Assembly: GCA_035290045.1 (NCBI GenBank)
Contig: DATDVH010000010.1
Location: 1 to 20,539 of the forward strand
DNA: 20,539 bases
Source: DATDVH01 sp035290045
Lineage (GTDB): Bacteria; Patescibacteriota; Microgenomatia; UBA1406; HO2-37-13b
Direction: 5' to 3'
Both the position numbers and the translations under genes were made by a program. The notes below the pieces were generated by a model. That model ran no database searches. It was not told where the DNA came from and saw nothing but the letters and a program-made list of their open reading frames with translations. The first letter of the stretch is position 1. Each line of letters opens with the position of its first letter. Positions 7,869 through 13,740 of the stretch are shown here, in pieces.

Positions 7869-8658
7869 AATTGCGTTTGCAGGATACGCGACCGTAGATG
7901 TTATTGCAAATCAACTGTATTTAGGAGGAGCGGCTGGGATCATGGCTCTGAATGCGGCTTTATTGGGAGTACAAGCTTCTCTTATAGCTATTCTTTCTCG
8001 TGATACCTATGGAAAATGGTATGAGAGTACGTTAAGGCGGTCGGGAGTTGATATTACACACTGTGTTTTTGCGCCTCATCTTCCCACGTGTATCATACAA
8101 AATCCTCACGGTAAAGGATCTTCAAGAATATGGAGAGACAATGGAACTCATAGATATATTAAAAATATTACTCTTATGATAGAGACTCTATCTACCTTTG
8201 ATGGAATATTTGTGGTGAATAGTCATCCAGATTTGGGTGAAAAAATAGCAGAGAAAAGTAATGATAATTTATTTTATATTCATGGACATCAAGTTGTCCA
8301 TAAACGTCATTATGTAAGAGACAAAATTTTATCAAAATCAACCATTATTTTTGGAAATCAAGAAGAGTCTCCATTTATTTTTGAAAAAAAACCATTTAAT
8401 TTTGGTGTTAAGATGGTTGTCATTACGAAGGGAGAAAAGGGAGGAATCGTCTTTTTTAAAAATAGGAAAACAACTTCGTTTCAAGCCCCAAAAATTGCAG
8501 CCATAGTGGACTCAACGGGAGCTGGAGACGCGTTTGCGCTTGGATTTGGTCTTTCATTCATCGCTGGGAGAACTGTAACAGGAGCAATCAAAGAGGGAAA
8601 AAAATTGTCAAGAAAAGTGATTGGACATAAAGGGGGCTTGATTTCAAGTAATTTCTGA
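7861..8658 (+). CDS. PfkB-family carbohydrate or nucleoside kinase
   Basis: Protein of 265 residues. It has the PfkB signature 2, DSTGAGDAFALGFGL (217-231), in which Asp223 is the catalytic base, the ITKGEKGG segment (188-195) and an N-terminal GG pair (22-23) of the sugar-binding motif. It is shorter than most ribokinase-family enzymes (about 300 residues) and the first signature is reduced. PfkB enzymes phosphorylate sugars or nucleosides with ATP. The 8 bp overlap with pyrF points to a nucleoside or ribose salvage role next to UMP synthesis, an inference only. Translation may be coupled; a purine-rich AAGGAAGAG lies 11-19 nt upstream, too far for a standard site. The stop codon overlaps the extended -10 promoter of the next ORF. 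Confidence 0.88.
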   Translation: MYKIAFAGYATVDVIANQLYLGGAAGIMALNAALLGVQASLIAILSRDTYGKWYESTLRRSGVDITHCVFAPHLPTCIIQNPHGKGSSRIWRDNGTHRYIKNITLMIETLSTFDGIFVVNSHPDLGEKIAEKSNDNLFYIHGHQVVHKRHYVRDKILSKSTIIFGNQEESPFIFEKKPFNFGVKMVVITKGEKGGIVFFKNRKTTSFQAPKIAAIVDSTGAGDAFALGFGLSFIAGRTVTGAIKEGKKLSRKVIGHKGGLISSNF

Positions 8659-8664
8659 TATAAT
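8656..8664 (+). promoter_or_regulatory. Extended -10 promoter overlapping the pfkB stop codon
   Basis: TGa-TATAAT has a perfect hexamer at 8659-8664; its TGA is the pfkB stop codon. A TTGATT at 8638-8643 sits 15 bp upstream. An ATG follows 9 bp later at 8674, the leaderless spacing seen elsewhere in the window. Confidence 0.55.
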
Positions 8665-8673
8665 AACTCGTGT

Positions 8674-8958
8674 ATGAATGAATGATTCATTATAACACTT
8701 GATGTTGATGGAGTGTTGACTGAGGGAATGGTTTCTGCTCACATGCCTGAATATAATCGTGGGCTTGATTTAGTGGAGCAAAACTCTAAATTTTGCAAGA
8801 GAGTCAGTAATCTTGTATTAGTTGGATTTGGTTTTTCAGAAGATAGGAAAAAGCAATTGGAAGGATCAATTTACCCAGATAGTGGGTTAAGAATAATGAG
8901 ATTGCCTTCATGGCAGAAAAATGATGTAAATCAGTTAATCACAAATCTCAAAATTTAA
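8674..8958 (+). pseudogene. Short HAD-like ORF with an early in-frame TGA
   Basis: From codon 6 the frame reads IITLDVDGVLTEG, the first motif of HAD phosphatases of the KdsC type (DxDGVLTDG, nucleophile Asp). The only in-frame ATG, at 8674, is correctly placed after a promoter but its fourth codon is TGA (8683-8685), within an ATGA-ATGA-ATGA repeat. The next usable start, GTG at 8713, would cut off the catalytic Asp residues. An ATT or ATA start at 8689-8694 is the only way to keep the motif. After the motif just about 75 residues remain, ending QLITNLKI, with none of HAD motifs II-IV, whereas the family has 150 or more residues. A decayed fragment is most likely; a real mini-protein or a sequencing error cannot be excluded. 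Confidence 0.5.
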
Positions 8959-9680
8959 TGTGGGCTTTTGAGAAGGCGCTTGCCTGTAACTTTTTCTTCA
9001 AACTCTTGTAACATACGAAGGGACTCCTCAGCAGAGGCAATGATACGATCAACGTCCTTGATGGTTGATTCATGTGTGGCATTTTTTTTAATAAGAAAAG
9101 CAAGTTGTTTAGTATCGTTAATCGGTTGACGCAAATTTACCGCGAAATCATTCACTTTATTTGCAAGAAGATCCTCTACTTTATTTTGATAGACTTTCTC
9201 ATCTTTTCTTATAACCAAAATCTCCTTTTCAGCTTCTTTCAGATGAAGATATTCTTTTCGCAAATAGAAAGTCAATGGTATGACGGTAAGAAGCGATAAA
9301 ATAGTGAGATAATCATACGCAATATCAATAGTGCCAATATCAAAAGAAAAAAGCCCGGTAAGAGTCAATATAAATGCAACTGATGTTGAAGGAGTGAAGG
9401 TAAACCCGAGTAAAATCGCAAGCAGATAGAGTGTGAAAAAAAAGGGAGAGACAAACCAACCAGTTGCCGCAACAAGAAAAAGCACAAAAATCGCACTAAT
9501 CATAATCATTGTTCGTATGTGTCCTGTTTTTTTTACTACAAAATATCCATATATAATAACCGCAAGAAGTCCAAGAAGAGCAAATTGTAACTTAAAAAAA
9601 GTAGTAATTGGATTTTTAGTGAGTATATAAACAATCAGAGTAATTCCAATAGTGAATAGTATATTTCTTATTTTATGCAT
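8955..9680 (-). CDS. Integral membrane protein with degenerate histidine-kinase-like tail
   Basis: Protein of 241 residues. About six membrane segments fill residues 5-140, followed by a charged coiled-coil (about 141-175) and a helical hairpin (about 176-228). Its VNDFAVNLRQPI segment looks like the H-box of sensor kinases (HELRxPL), but Val181 stands where the phospho-accepting His should be, and no ATPase domain follows. It could be a remnant of a membrane sensor kinase or a dimerising scaffold that lost catalysis; this is inference from pattern. The open frame extends back to 9815, but a TTGACA-N17-TATGCT promoter ends 7 bp before the ATG at 9680 and the extra N-terminal residues look non-coding, so 9680 is chosen. 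The 3' end overlaps the HAD-like ORF by 4 bp. Confidence 0.7.
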   Translation of the reverse strand: MHKIRNILFTIGITLIVYILTKNPITTFFKLQFALLGLLAVIIYGYFVVKKTGHIRTMIMISAIFVLFLVAATGWFVSPFFFTLYLLAILLGFTFTPSTSVAFILTLTGLFSFDIGTIDIAYDYLTILSLLTVIPLTFYLRKEYLHLKEAEKEILVIRKDEKVYQNKVEDLLANKVNDFAVNLRQPINDTKQLAFLIKKNATHESTIKDVDRIIASAEESLRMLQEFEEKVTGKRLLKSPH

Positions 9681-9687
9681 ATATTTT

Positions 9688-9716
9688 AGCATAACATCGT
9701 TTATACATCTTGTCAA
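9688..9716 (-). promoter_or_regulatory. Consensus promoter of the membrane protein gene, leaderless type
   Basis: On the minus strand: -35 TTGACA (9711-9716), a 17 bp spacer ending in TGt, and -10 TATGCT (9688-9693). The ATG at 9680 comes 7 bp later. This is the best complete promoter in the window and fixes the start of a gene with a long upstream open frame. Confidence 0.72.
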
Positions 9717-9742
9717 TATCTGTAAATATTTTATTTTTTCTA

Positions 9743-9748
9743 TATAAT
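9743..9748 (+). promoter_or_regulatory. -10 box of the UbiA-family gene
   Basis: TATAAT lies 13 bp before the ATG at 9762, giving a leader of about 6 nt. No good -35 at standard distance. It is back to back with the divergent promoter at 9688-9716. Confidence 0.45.
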
Positions 9749-9761
9749 AGAATAGAATGTT

Positions 9762-10685
9762 ATGGTTAATATGCATAAAATAAATTCTATTATTATCGCG
9801 GCGCGTCCAAATCAATGGATGAAAAATTTAATCATATTTACAGCGATTATTTTTTCTGGCATGTTGTTTAACATTGATTTGTTTGTGATCACTTTTATAG
9901 GGTTTTGTCTTTTTTGCGTTCTTTCTTCAACCTCATATATATTGAACGATATAATTGATTATCCGTATGATCGTAAACATCCGTTTAAGAAGTATCGTCC
10001 TATTGCATCAGGCGCATTGAGTATTCCTGATGCAACTTTTATCGTATTTCTTCTATCCTTACTCTCTCTGATCATTGCCTTAATTATATCAGTTTCTTTT
10101 TTTCTGATTACGTTTACTTTTTTACTCTTACATTTTTTCTATTCTTTATATTTCAAAAAACACCCAGTATTTGATATTTTTACTATATCTTTTTCATTTA
10201 TGCTTCGTGCGTTTGCCGGACAGGCGCTTACGGGATATCATATACAAATTTGGCTTCTTCTGACTATCTTTTTTATTTCTCTTTTCATTGCGACTGCAAA
10301 GCGTCATGCTGAATTAATTATTCATGGTCATGAGACGCGTTCATCTTTGTACTTTTATAAGGAACATTTACTTGATTTTCTTACGACAACTTTTGCAACA
10401 ACCACAATAATTGCGTATGCGCTCTATACTTTTTTGGAAAATATACAACTTACTCATACCCCATTTACGTTTTATTTTGAAGAGATATTTCCTAATTTTG
10501 AGGCGCGTAAGTGGTTTATGATCACTATTCCTTTGGTAGTGTATGGTATTTCTCGGTATGCACAGCTTTTGTATGAACGGGATCAGGGAGAGCGACCAGA
10601 AAAAATTATCACACAAGATAAGCCTCTTATTATCACGATTCTTTTATGGGCACTTATCGTGATATCTTTGATCTATATTTTTTGA
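9762..10685 (+). CDS. UbiA-family prenyl-phosphate phosphoribosyltransferase
   Basis: Membrane enzyme of 307 residues with about eight to nine hydrophobic segments. The first Asp-rich motif is NDIIDYPYD (62-70) followed by RKHPFKKYRPIASG, and a second conserved region reads ATAKRHAEL. ARPNQWMKNLIIF at the N-terminus and the HPxKxxRPIASG run match decaprenyl-phosphate phosphoribosyltransferases (DPPR synthase), which join PRPP to a polyprenyl phosphate to start the supply of activated arabinofuranose-type sugars for the envelope. The polyprenyl substrate is inferred from family. The neighbours give no DprE1/E2 partner in this window. The start may be ATG 9762 or the in-frame ATG 9771; 9762 fits the short-leader pattern. 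It ends in TGA. Confidence 0.87.
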   Translation: MVNMHKINSIIIAARPNQWMKNLIIFTAIIFSGMLFNIDLFVITFIGFCLFCVLSSTSYILNDIIDYPYDRKHPFKKYRPIASGALSIPDATFIVFLLSLLSLIIALIISVSFFLITFTFLLLHFFYSLYFKKHPVFDIFTISFSFMLRAFAGQALTGYHIQIWLLLTIFFISLFIATAKRHAELIIHGHETRSSLYFYKEHLLDFLTTTFATTTIIAYALYTFLENIQLTHTPFTFYFEEIFPNFEARKWFMITIPLVVYGISRYAQLLYERDQGERPEKIITQDKPLIITILLWALIVISLIYIF

Positions 10686-10722
10686 TAGACCATTTTTTAA
10701 GAAAGGGTTTTATGAAGGCTTC

Positions 10723-10778
10723 AAAGAGATAACTATGCATTTTTGATTAAAAAAATGATTGTTTTTGATCTCTTTTTT
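10723..10778 (+). terminator. Possible weak terminator after the UbiA-family gene
   Basis: An 8 bp inverted repeat, AAAGAGAT (10723-10730) and ATCTCTTT (10768-10775), encloses a long AT-rich loop and runs into further T residues. The loop is long and the stem AT-rich, so efficiency is doubtful. Confidence 0.25.
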
Positions 10779-10782
10779 ACCC

Positions 10783-10811
10783 TTGACATCTTACTTATGG
10801 GGTATTAGATT
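10783..10811 (+). promoter_or_regulatory. Promoter upstream of nrdR
   Basis: A consensus TTGACA (10783-10788) is followed at 17 bp by TAGATT (10806-10811), a 4/6 match; a TATTAG at 14 bp spacing is the alternative. Either puts transcription start within about 15 bp of the nrdR start codon. Confidence 0.45.
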
Positions 10812-10815
10812 GTAT

Positions 10816-10820
10816 GAGGA
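10816..10820 (+). promoter_or_regulatory. Shine-Dalgarno that decides the nrdR start
   Basis: GAGGA lies 8 nt before the ATG at 10829. It favours this ATG over the in-frame ATG at 10814, and the resulting N-terminus MKCIFC fits the NrdR family. Confidence 0.6.
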
Positions 10821-10837
10821 CACTATATATGAAGTGT
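10820..10837. promoter_or_regulatory. Palindrome over the nrdR start codon, possible NrdR-type operator
   Basis: ACACT-N8-AGTGT with an AT-rich centre (ATATATGA). Known NrdR boxes have ACAC and GTGT arms around an AT-rich centre of 8 bp; here the same arms are 10 bp apart, and no second box is seen at the usual tandem distance. Tentative. Confidence 0.3.
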
Positions 10838-11275
10838 ATTTTCTGTGCACATCACAATACCGAAGTGGCTGAAACGCGTGTAGCAGATAATGGTACGATA
10901 GTACGTCGCAGAAGAAGATGTGGTACTTGTCTAAAGCGATTTACTACGTATGAGCGAGTTGAAAGACTCCCTATAATTGTGGTGAAGCGTGATACAAGAA
11001 GAGAGCGATTTGATAGAGATAAATTGAAAAAAGGAATTTTGAAATCATGCGAAAAAACTAGCGTGAGTTTTGAACAAATTGAAAAAATAGCAGAAGACAT
11101 CGAAACAGATATAAAGCAGGAAGATTCAGCAGAAATTGAAAGCAATTTAATTGGCAGTCTTATAGGACAGAAATTAAAGAAAATTGATAAAATCGCATAT
11201 ATCAGATTTGCGTCAGTATTTCGACGTTTTGTTGATGTTGAAGATTTTGAGATAGAACTTAAAAAGTTATTATAA
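10829..11275 (+). CDS. nrdR: Transcriptional regulator NrdR
   Basis: ATP/dATP-sensing repressor of ribonucleotide reductase genes. The 148-residue protein has the N-terminal zinc ribbon with C3-x2-C6 and C31-x2-C34, the arginine-rich DNA-binding strand VRRRRRCGTC, and the FTTYERVE link to the ATP-cone domain (about 49-139, PIIVVKRDTRRERFDRDKL onwards). Its length is that of the family (about 150). It is directly upstream of the class II reductase nrdJ, its expected target, with a 49 bp gap. A palindrome with ACACT/AGTGT arms covers its own start codon and might be an operator. A start 5 codons earlier (10814) is possible but lacks a Shine-Dalgarno and family support. Confidence 0.95.
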   Translation: MKCIFCAHHNTEVAETRVADNGTIVRRRRRCGTCLKRFTTYERVERLPIIVVKRDTRRERFDRDKLKKGILKSCEKTSVSFEQIEKIAEDIETDIKQEDSAEIESNLIGSLIGQKLKKIDKIAYIRFASVFRRFVDVEDFEIELKKLL

Positions 11276-11324
11276 TTATAAATACCGATCAAATCAAGAT
11301 CAATTAATTACTTATTTTTATCAT

Positions 11325-13700
11325 ATGAAACTGACAGGTGTCGCAGAAAAGGTTTTTATTGACCGTTATTCGTTAAAAGATAAACAGGGAAAGCCGTTGG
11401 AGAAAAATCCGGATCAGATGTGGCGACGTGTTGCTCATGCAGTCGCAACTGTTGAAAAGGGTGTAAATCAAAAAAAATGGGAAAAACATTTCTATCAGGC
11501 AATGCAGGGGTTCAAATATGTACCAGGAGGACGTATTTTAGCAGGAGCCGGGACAGGGTACATGGTCACTTTTTACAATTGTTTTGTCATTCCAAGTCCA
11601 GGCGATTCTCGTCAAGGCATATTGGACACTCTGAAGCAAATGGTTGAAATTATGGCTCATGGTGGGGGAGTAGGGATCAATATATCATCACTTCGCCCAA
11701 AGGGTGCGCGCGTGCGCAAAGTGAATGGTTTCTCATCAGGTCCATGTAATTGGGCAGAATTATTTTCTCTTGCAACAAAGGATATTATTCAACAAGGGGG
11801 CACCAGAAGAGGTGCGTTAATGCTTATGCTCTGGGATTGGCATCCTGATATTGAAGAATTTATCACTGTAAAGCAGGATTTATCTCGTATTAACGGTGCT
11901 AATCTTTCTCTATGCATTTCGGATAGTTTTATGAAAGCGGTTGAAAAGGACGAAGATTGGCAATTGATGTTTCCTGATACAAATGATCCAGAATATGATG
12001 CGAAATGGGATGGTGATCTTGAGGTGTGGAAAAAATTAGGTAAGAAAATGAAAATTATCAAAACGGTAAAGGCGCGTAAAATCTGGGATTTGATAGCCTC
12101 TGCGGCGTGGAAATCAGCAGAGCCGGGAGTCGTATTTATGGAACGGTATAACAAATGGCATAATAATTACTATTGGAACAGGATAAACTGTGTAAATCCT
12201 TGTGGAGAAGAAGGATTGCCACCATGGGGAGTATGCAATCTTGGATCAATCAATTTATCTGCATTAGTTAATGTATTGCATTCTGATAAAAAAGGACGAT
12301 TTGATTTTGTCTCGCTTAAAAAAATTGCAAAAACAGCAGTTCGCTTTCAAGACAATATTATTGACATGGATCCGTATGTGTTTGATGGGATACGCAAAAC
12401 TCAACTTGAAGGAGAAAGGCGTATTGGTTTGGGAACTATGGGGCTTGGTGATTGTTTGATCAAATTACAGCTCCGTTACGGGTCTGATAAGTCACTTACC
12501 TTTATTGATAAGGTATATCGCATCATCCGTGACGCGGCATATGAGGCATCATGCGAGATCGCGAAGGAAAAAGGTAGTTTTCCCAAATTCGATGCGTCAT
12601 TATTCTCCAAAAGTCTCTTTATTCAAGAACTTGACAAAGAGTTGCAGGATACGATTAAAAAACATGGTATACGTAATTCAGTCCTTCTTATGCAGGCACC
12701 AACTGGATCAACTTCGCTTTTGGCAGGGACTACGTCTGGAATTGAACCAGTCTATGAGTTTGAGTTTATACGGAAAGATAGATTAGGTATACATACCATT
12801 CGACATATTTTGTATGAATCATGGTACCAAAAAAATAAAACTGAAATAAAAGCGGGAAAAGCAAAAAAGCCTCTATGGTTTGTCTCATCAAACGAACTGA
12901 CCCCAGAGGATCATGTGAAAGTGCAGTCCGTGATACAAAAATATGTTGATGCTTCAATCTCAAAAACAGTAAATGCGCCAAAAACTCATACGGTTGATGA
13001 TGTGAAAAAACTATACACAATGGCATATAAATTAGGATTGAAAGGCATAGCGTATATGCGAGATGGATCTCGTCCCGGCGTGTTGGAACGGGTTGAAAAA
13101 AATACTTCTGAAAAATCAAAAAAAGATAATGGAAGCGTGTTACATCATGTTAAGCCTCGTCCCATGGTGGTTCATGGATCAACCTATAAGATCAATACAC
13201 CCGTAGGCACTGCATTTATTACTATCAACACCAATGGTGATCAAGAACCGCTTGAGGTATTTGTCAATGTAGGTAAAGCAGGAAGCGATGTGTATGCCAT
13301 GGCTGAAGGATTGGGGAGAGTCGTATCGTTGGCGCTTCGGTTTTCATCACAACTCTCTCCTCATGAGAGAATACAGGAAATTATCAATCAACTGCAGGGT
13401 ATTGGTGGGGCGCGTACGCTTGGATTTGGAAGAGAGCGTGTGCGTAGTCTTCCTGATGCGTTGGCAAAAATCTTGGGCATGCATTTTAAGACCATTCGTA
13501 AAGGCGATACTACATCTATTGAAAGGGGGAATGGTGCGACAAAAGAAAAGATAGAGTTAGTGGCGCACGATACCCAGCCGTCTTTATTAGAACTTGAGAA
13601 ATCAAGCTCTTTTGATATTTGTCCCTCATGCGGCGAGGCGGCATTTGCGCATGAGGAAGGGTGCAAGAAATGTTATGGATGTGGCTTCTCAGAGTGCTAA
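11325..13700 (+). CDS. nrdJ: Class II (adenosylcobalamin-dependent) ribonucleotide reductase
   Basis: Reduces ribonucleotides to deoxyribonucleotides using a radical made from adenosylcobalamin. The 791-residue protein has the catalytic NPCGE (291-295, thiyl Cys293), the redox pair Cys86 (FYNC) and Cys304 (WGVCNLGSINL), HGGGVGINISSLRPKG (112-127), QGGTRRGA (157-164) and the phosphate-binding APTGSTS. The C-terminal tail is Cys-rich (C766, C769, C780, C783, C786, C791), as in the zinc/redox tails of class II enzymes. No ATP-cone is evident at the N-terminus, so allosteric activity control would rest on NrdR. It follows nrdR by 49 bp; a TTGAGA-N18-TATAAT (11247-11276) at the end of nrdR could give it its own promoter. 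No cobalamin riboswitch precedes it, and no class I or III genes are seen. Confidence 0.96.
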   Translation: MKLTGVAEKVFIDRYSLKDKQGKPLEKNPDQMWRRVAHAVATVEKGVNQKKWEKHFYQAMQGFKYVPGGRILAGAGTGYMVTFYNCFVIPSPGDSRQGILDTLKQMVEIMAHGGGVGINISSLRPKGARVRKVNGFSSGPCNWAELFSLATKDIIQQGGTRRGALMLMLWDWHPDIEEFITVKQDLSRINGANLSLCISDSFMKAVEKDEDWQLMFPDTNDPEYDAKWDGDLEVWKKLGKKMKIIKTVKARKIWDLIASAAWKSAEPGVVFMERYNKWHNNYYWNRINCVNPCGEEGLPPWGVCNLGSINLSALVNVLHSDKKGRFDFVSLKKIAKTAVRFQDNIIDMDPYVFDGIRKTQLEGERRIGLGTMGLGDCLIKLQLRYGSDKSLTFIDKVYRIIRDAAYEASCEIAKEKGSFPKFDASLFSKSLFIQELDKELQDTIKKHGIRNSVLLMQAPTGSTSLLAGTTSGIEPVYEFEFIRKDRLGIHTIRHILYESWYQKNKTEIKAGKAKKPLWFVSSNELTPEDHVKVQSVIQKYVDASISKTVNAPKTHTVDDVKKLYTMAYKLGLKGIAYMRDGSRPGVLERVEKNTSEKSKKDNGSVLHHVKPRPMVVHGSTYKINTPVGTAFITINTNGDQEPLEVFVNVGKAGSDVYAMAEGLGRVVSLALRFSSQLSPHERIQEIINQLQGIGGARTLGFGRERVRSLPDALAKILGMHFKTIRKGDTTSIERGNGATKEKIELVAHDTQPSLLELEKSSSFDICPSCGEAAFAHEEGCKKCYGCGFSEC

Positions 13701-13725
13701 GAATAATACCGCATTAGCAAAAAAG

Positions 13726-13734
13726 TGCTATCAT
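13726..13734 (+). promoter_or_regulatory. Extended -10 promoter of the metallopeptidase gene
   Basis: TGc-TATCAT, with the hexamer at 13729-13734, ends 6 bp before the ATG at 13741. The leaderless spacing supports this start over the longer open frame that begins at 13594 inside nrdJ. No -35 at normal spacing. Confidence 0.55.
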
Positions 13735-13740
13735 GAATCT

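Noticed and set aside
8683..8685. TGA recoded as glycine (SR1/Gracilibacteria code)
   Set aside because: Other genes here stop at TGA in sensible places and no other conserved gene needs TGA readthrough.
9681..9815. 45-residue N-terminal extension of the reverse-strand membrane protein
   Set aside because: It would cover a consensus promoter and the start of the divergent UbiA-family gene.
10852..11292. Long reverse-strand open frame opposite nrdR
   Set aside because: Antisense shadow of a confidently identified gene, with no family features or promoter.
11276..11324. NrdR box in front of nrdJ
   Set aside because: Only short GATCAA direct repeats are present; no ACAC/GTGT palindrome was found.
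12766..13119. Reverse-strand open frame inside nrdJ
   Set aside because: Shadow of the nrdJ coding sequence; composition is that of an antisense frame.
13594..13740. N-terminal extension of the metallopeptidase overlapping the end of nrdJ
   Set aside because: The extension is a frame shadow of the nrdJ zinc tail; a hydrophobic anchor begins at the ATG 13741, which also has a -10 box 6 bp upstream.
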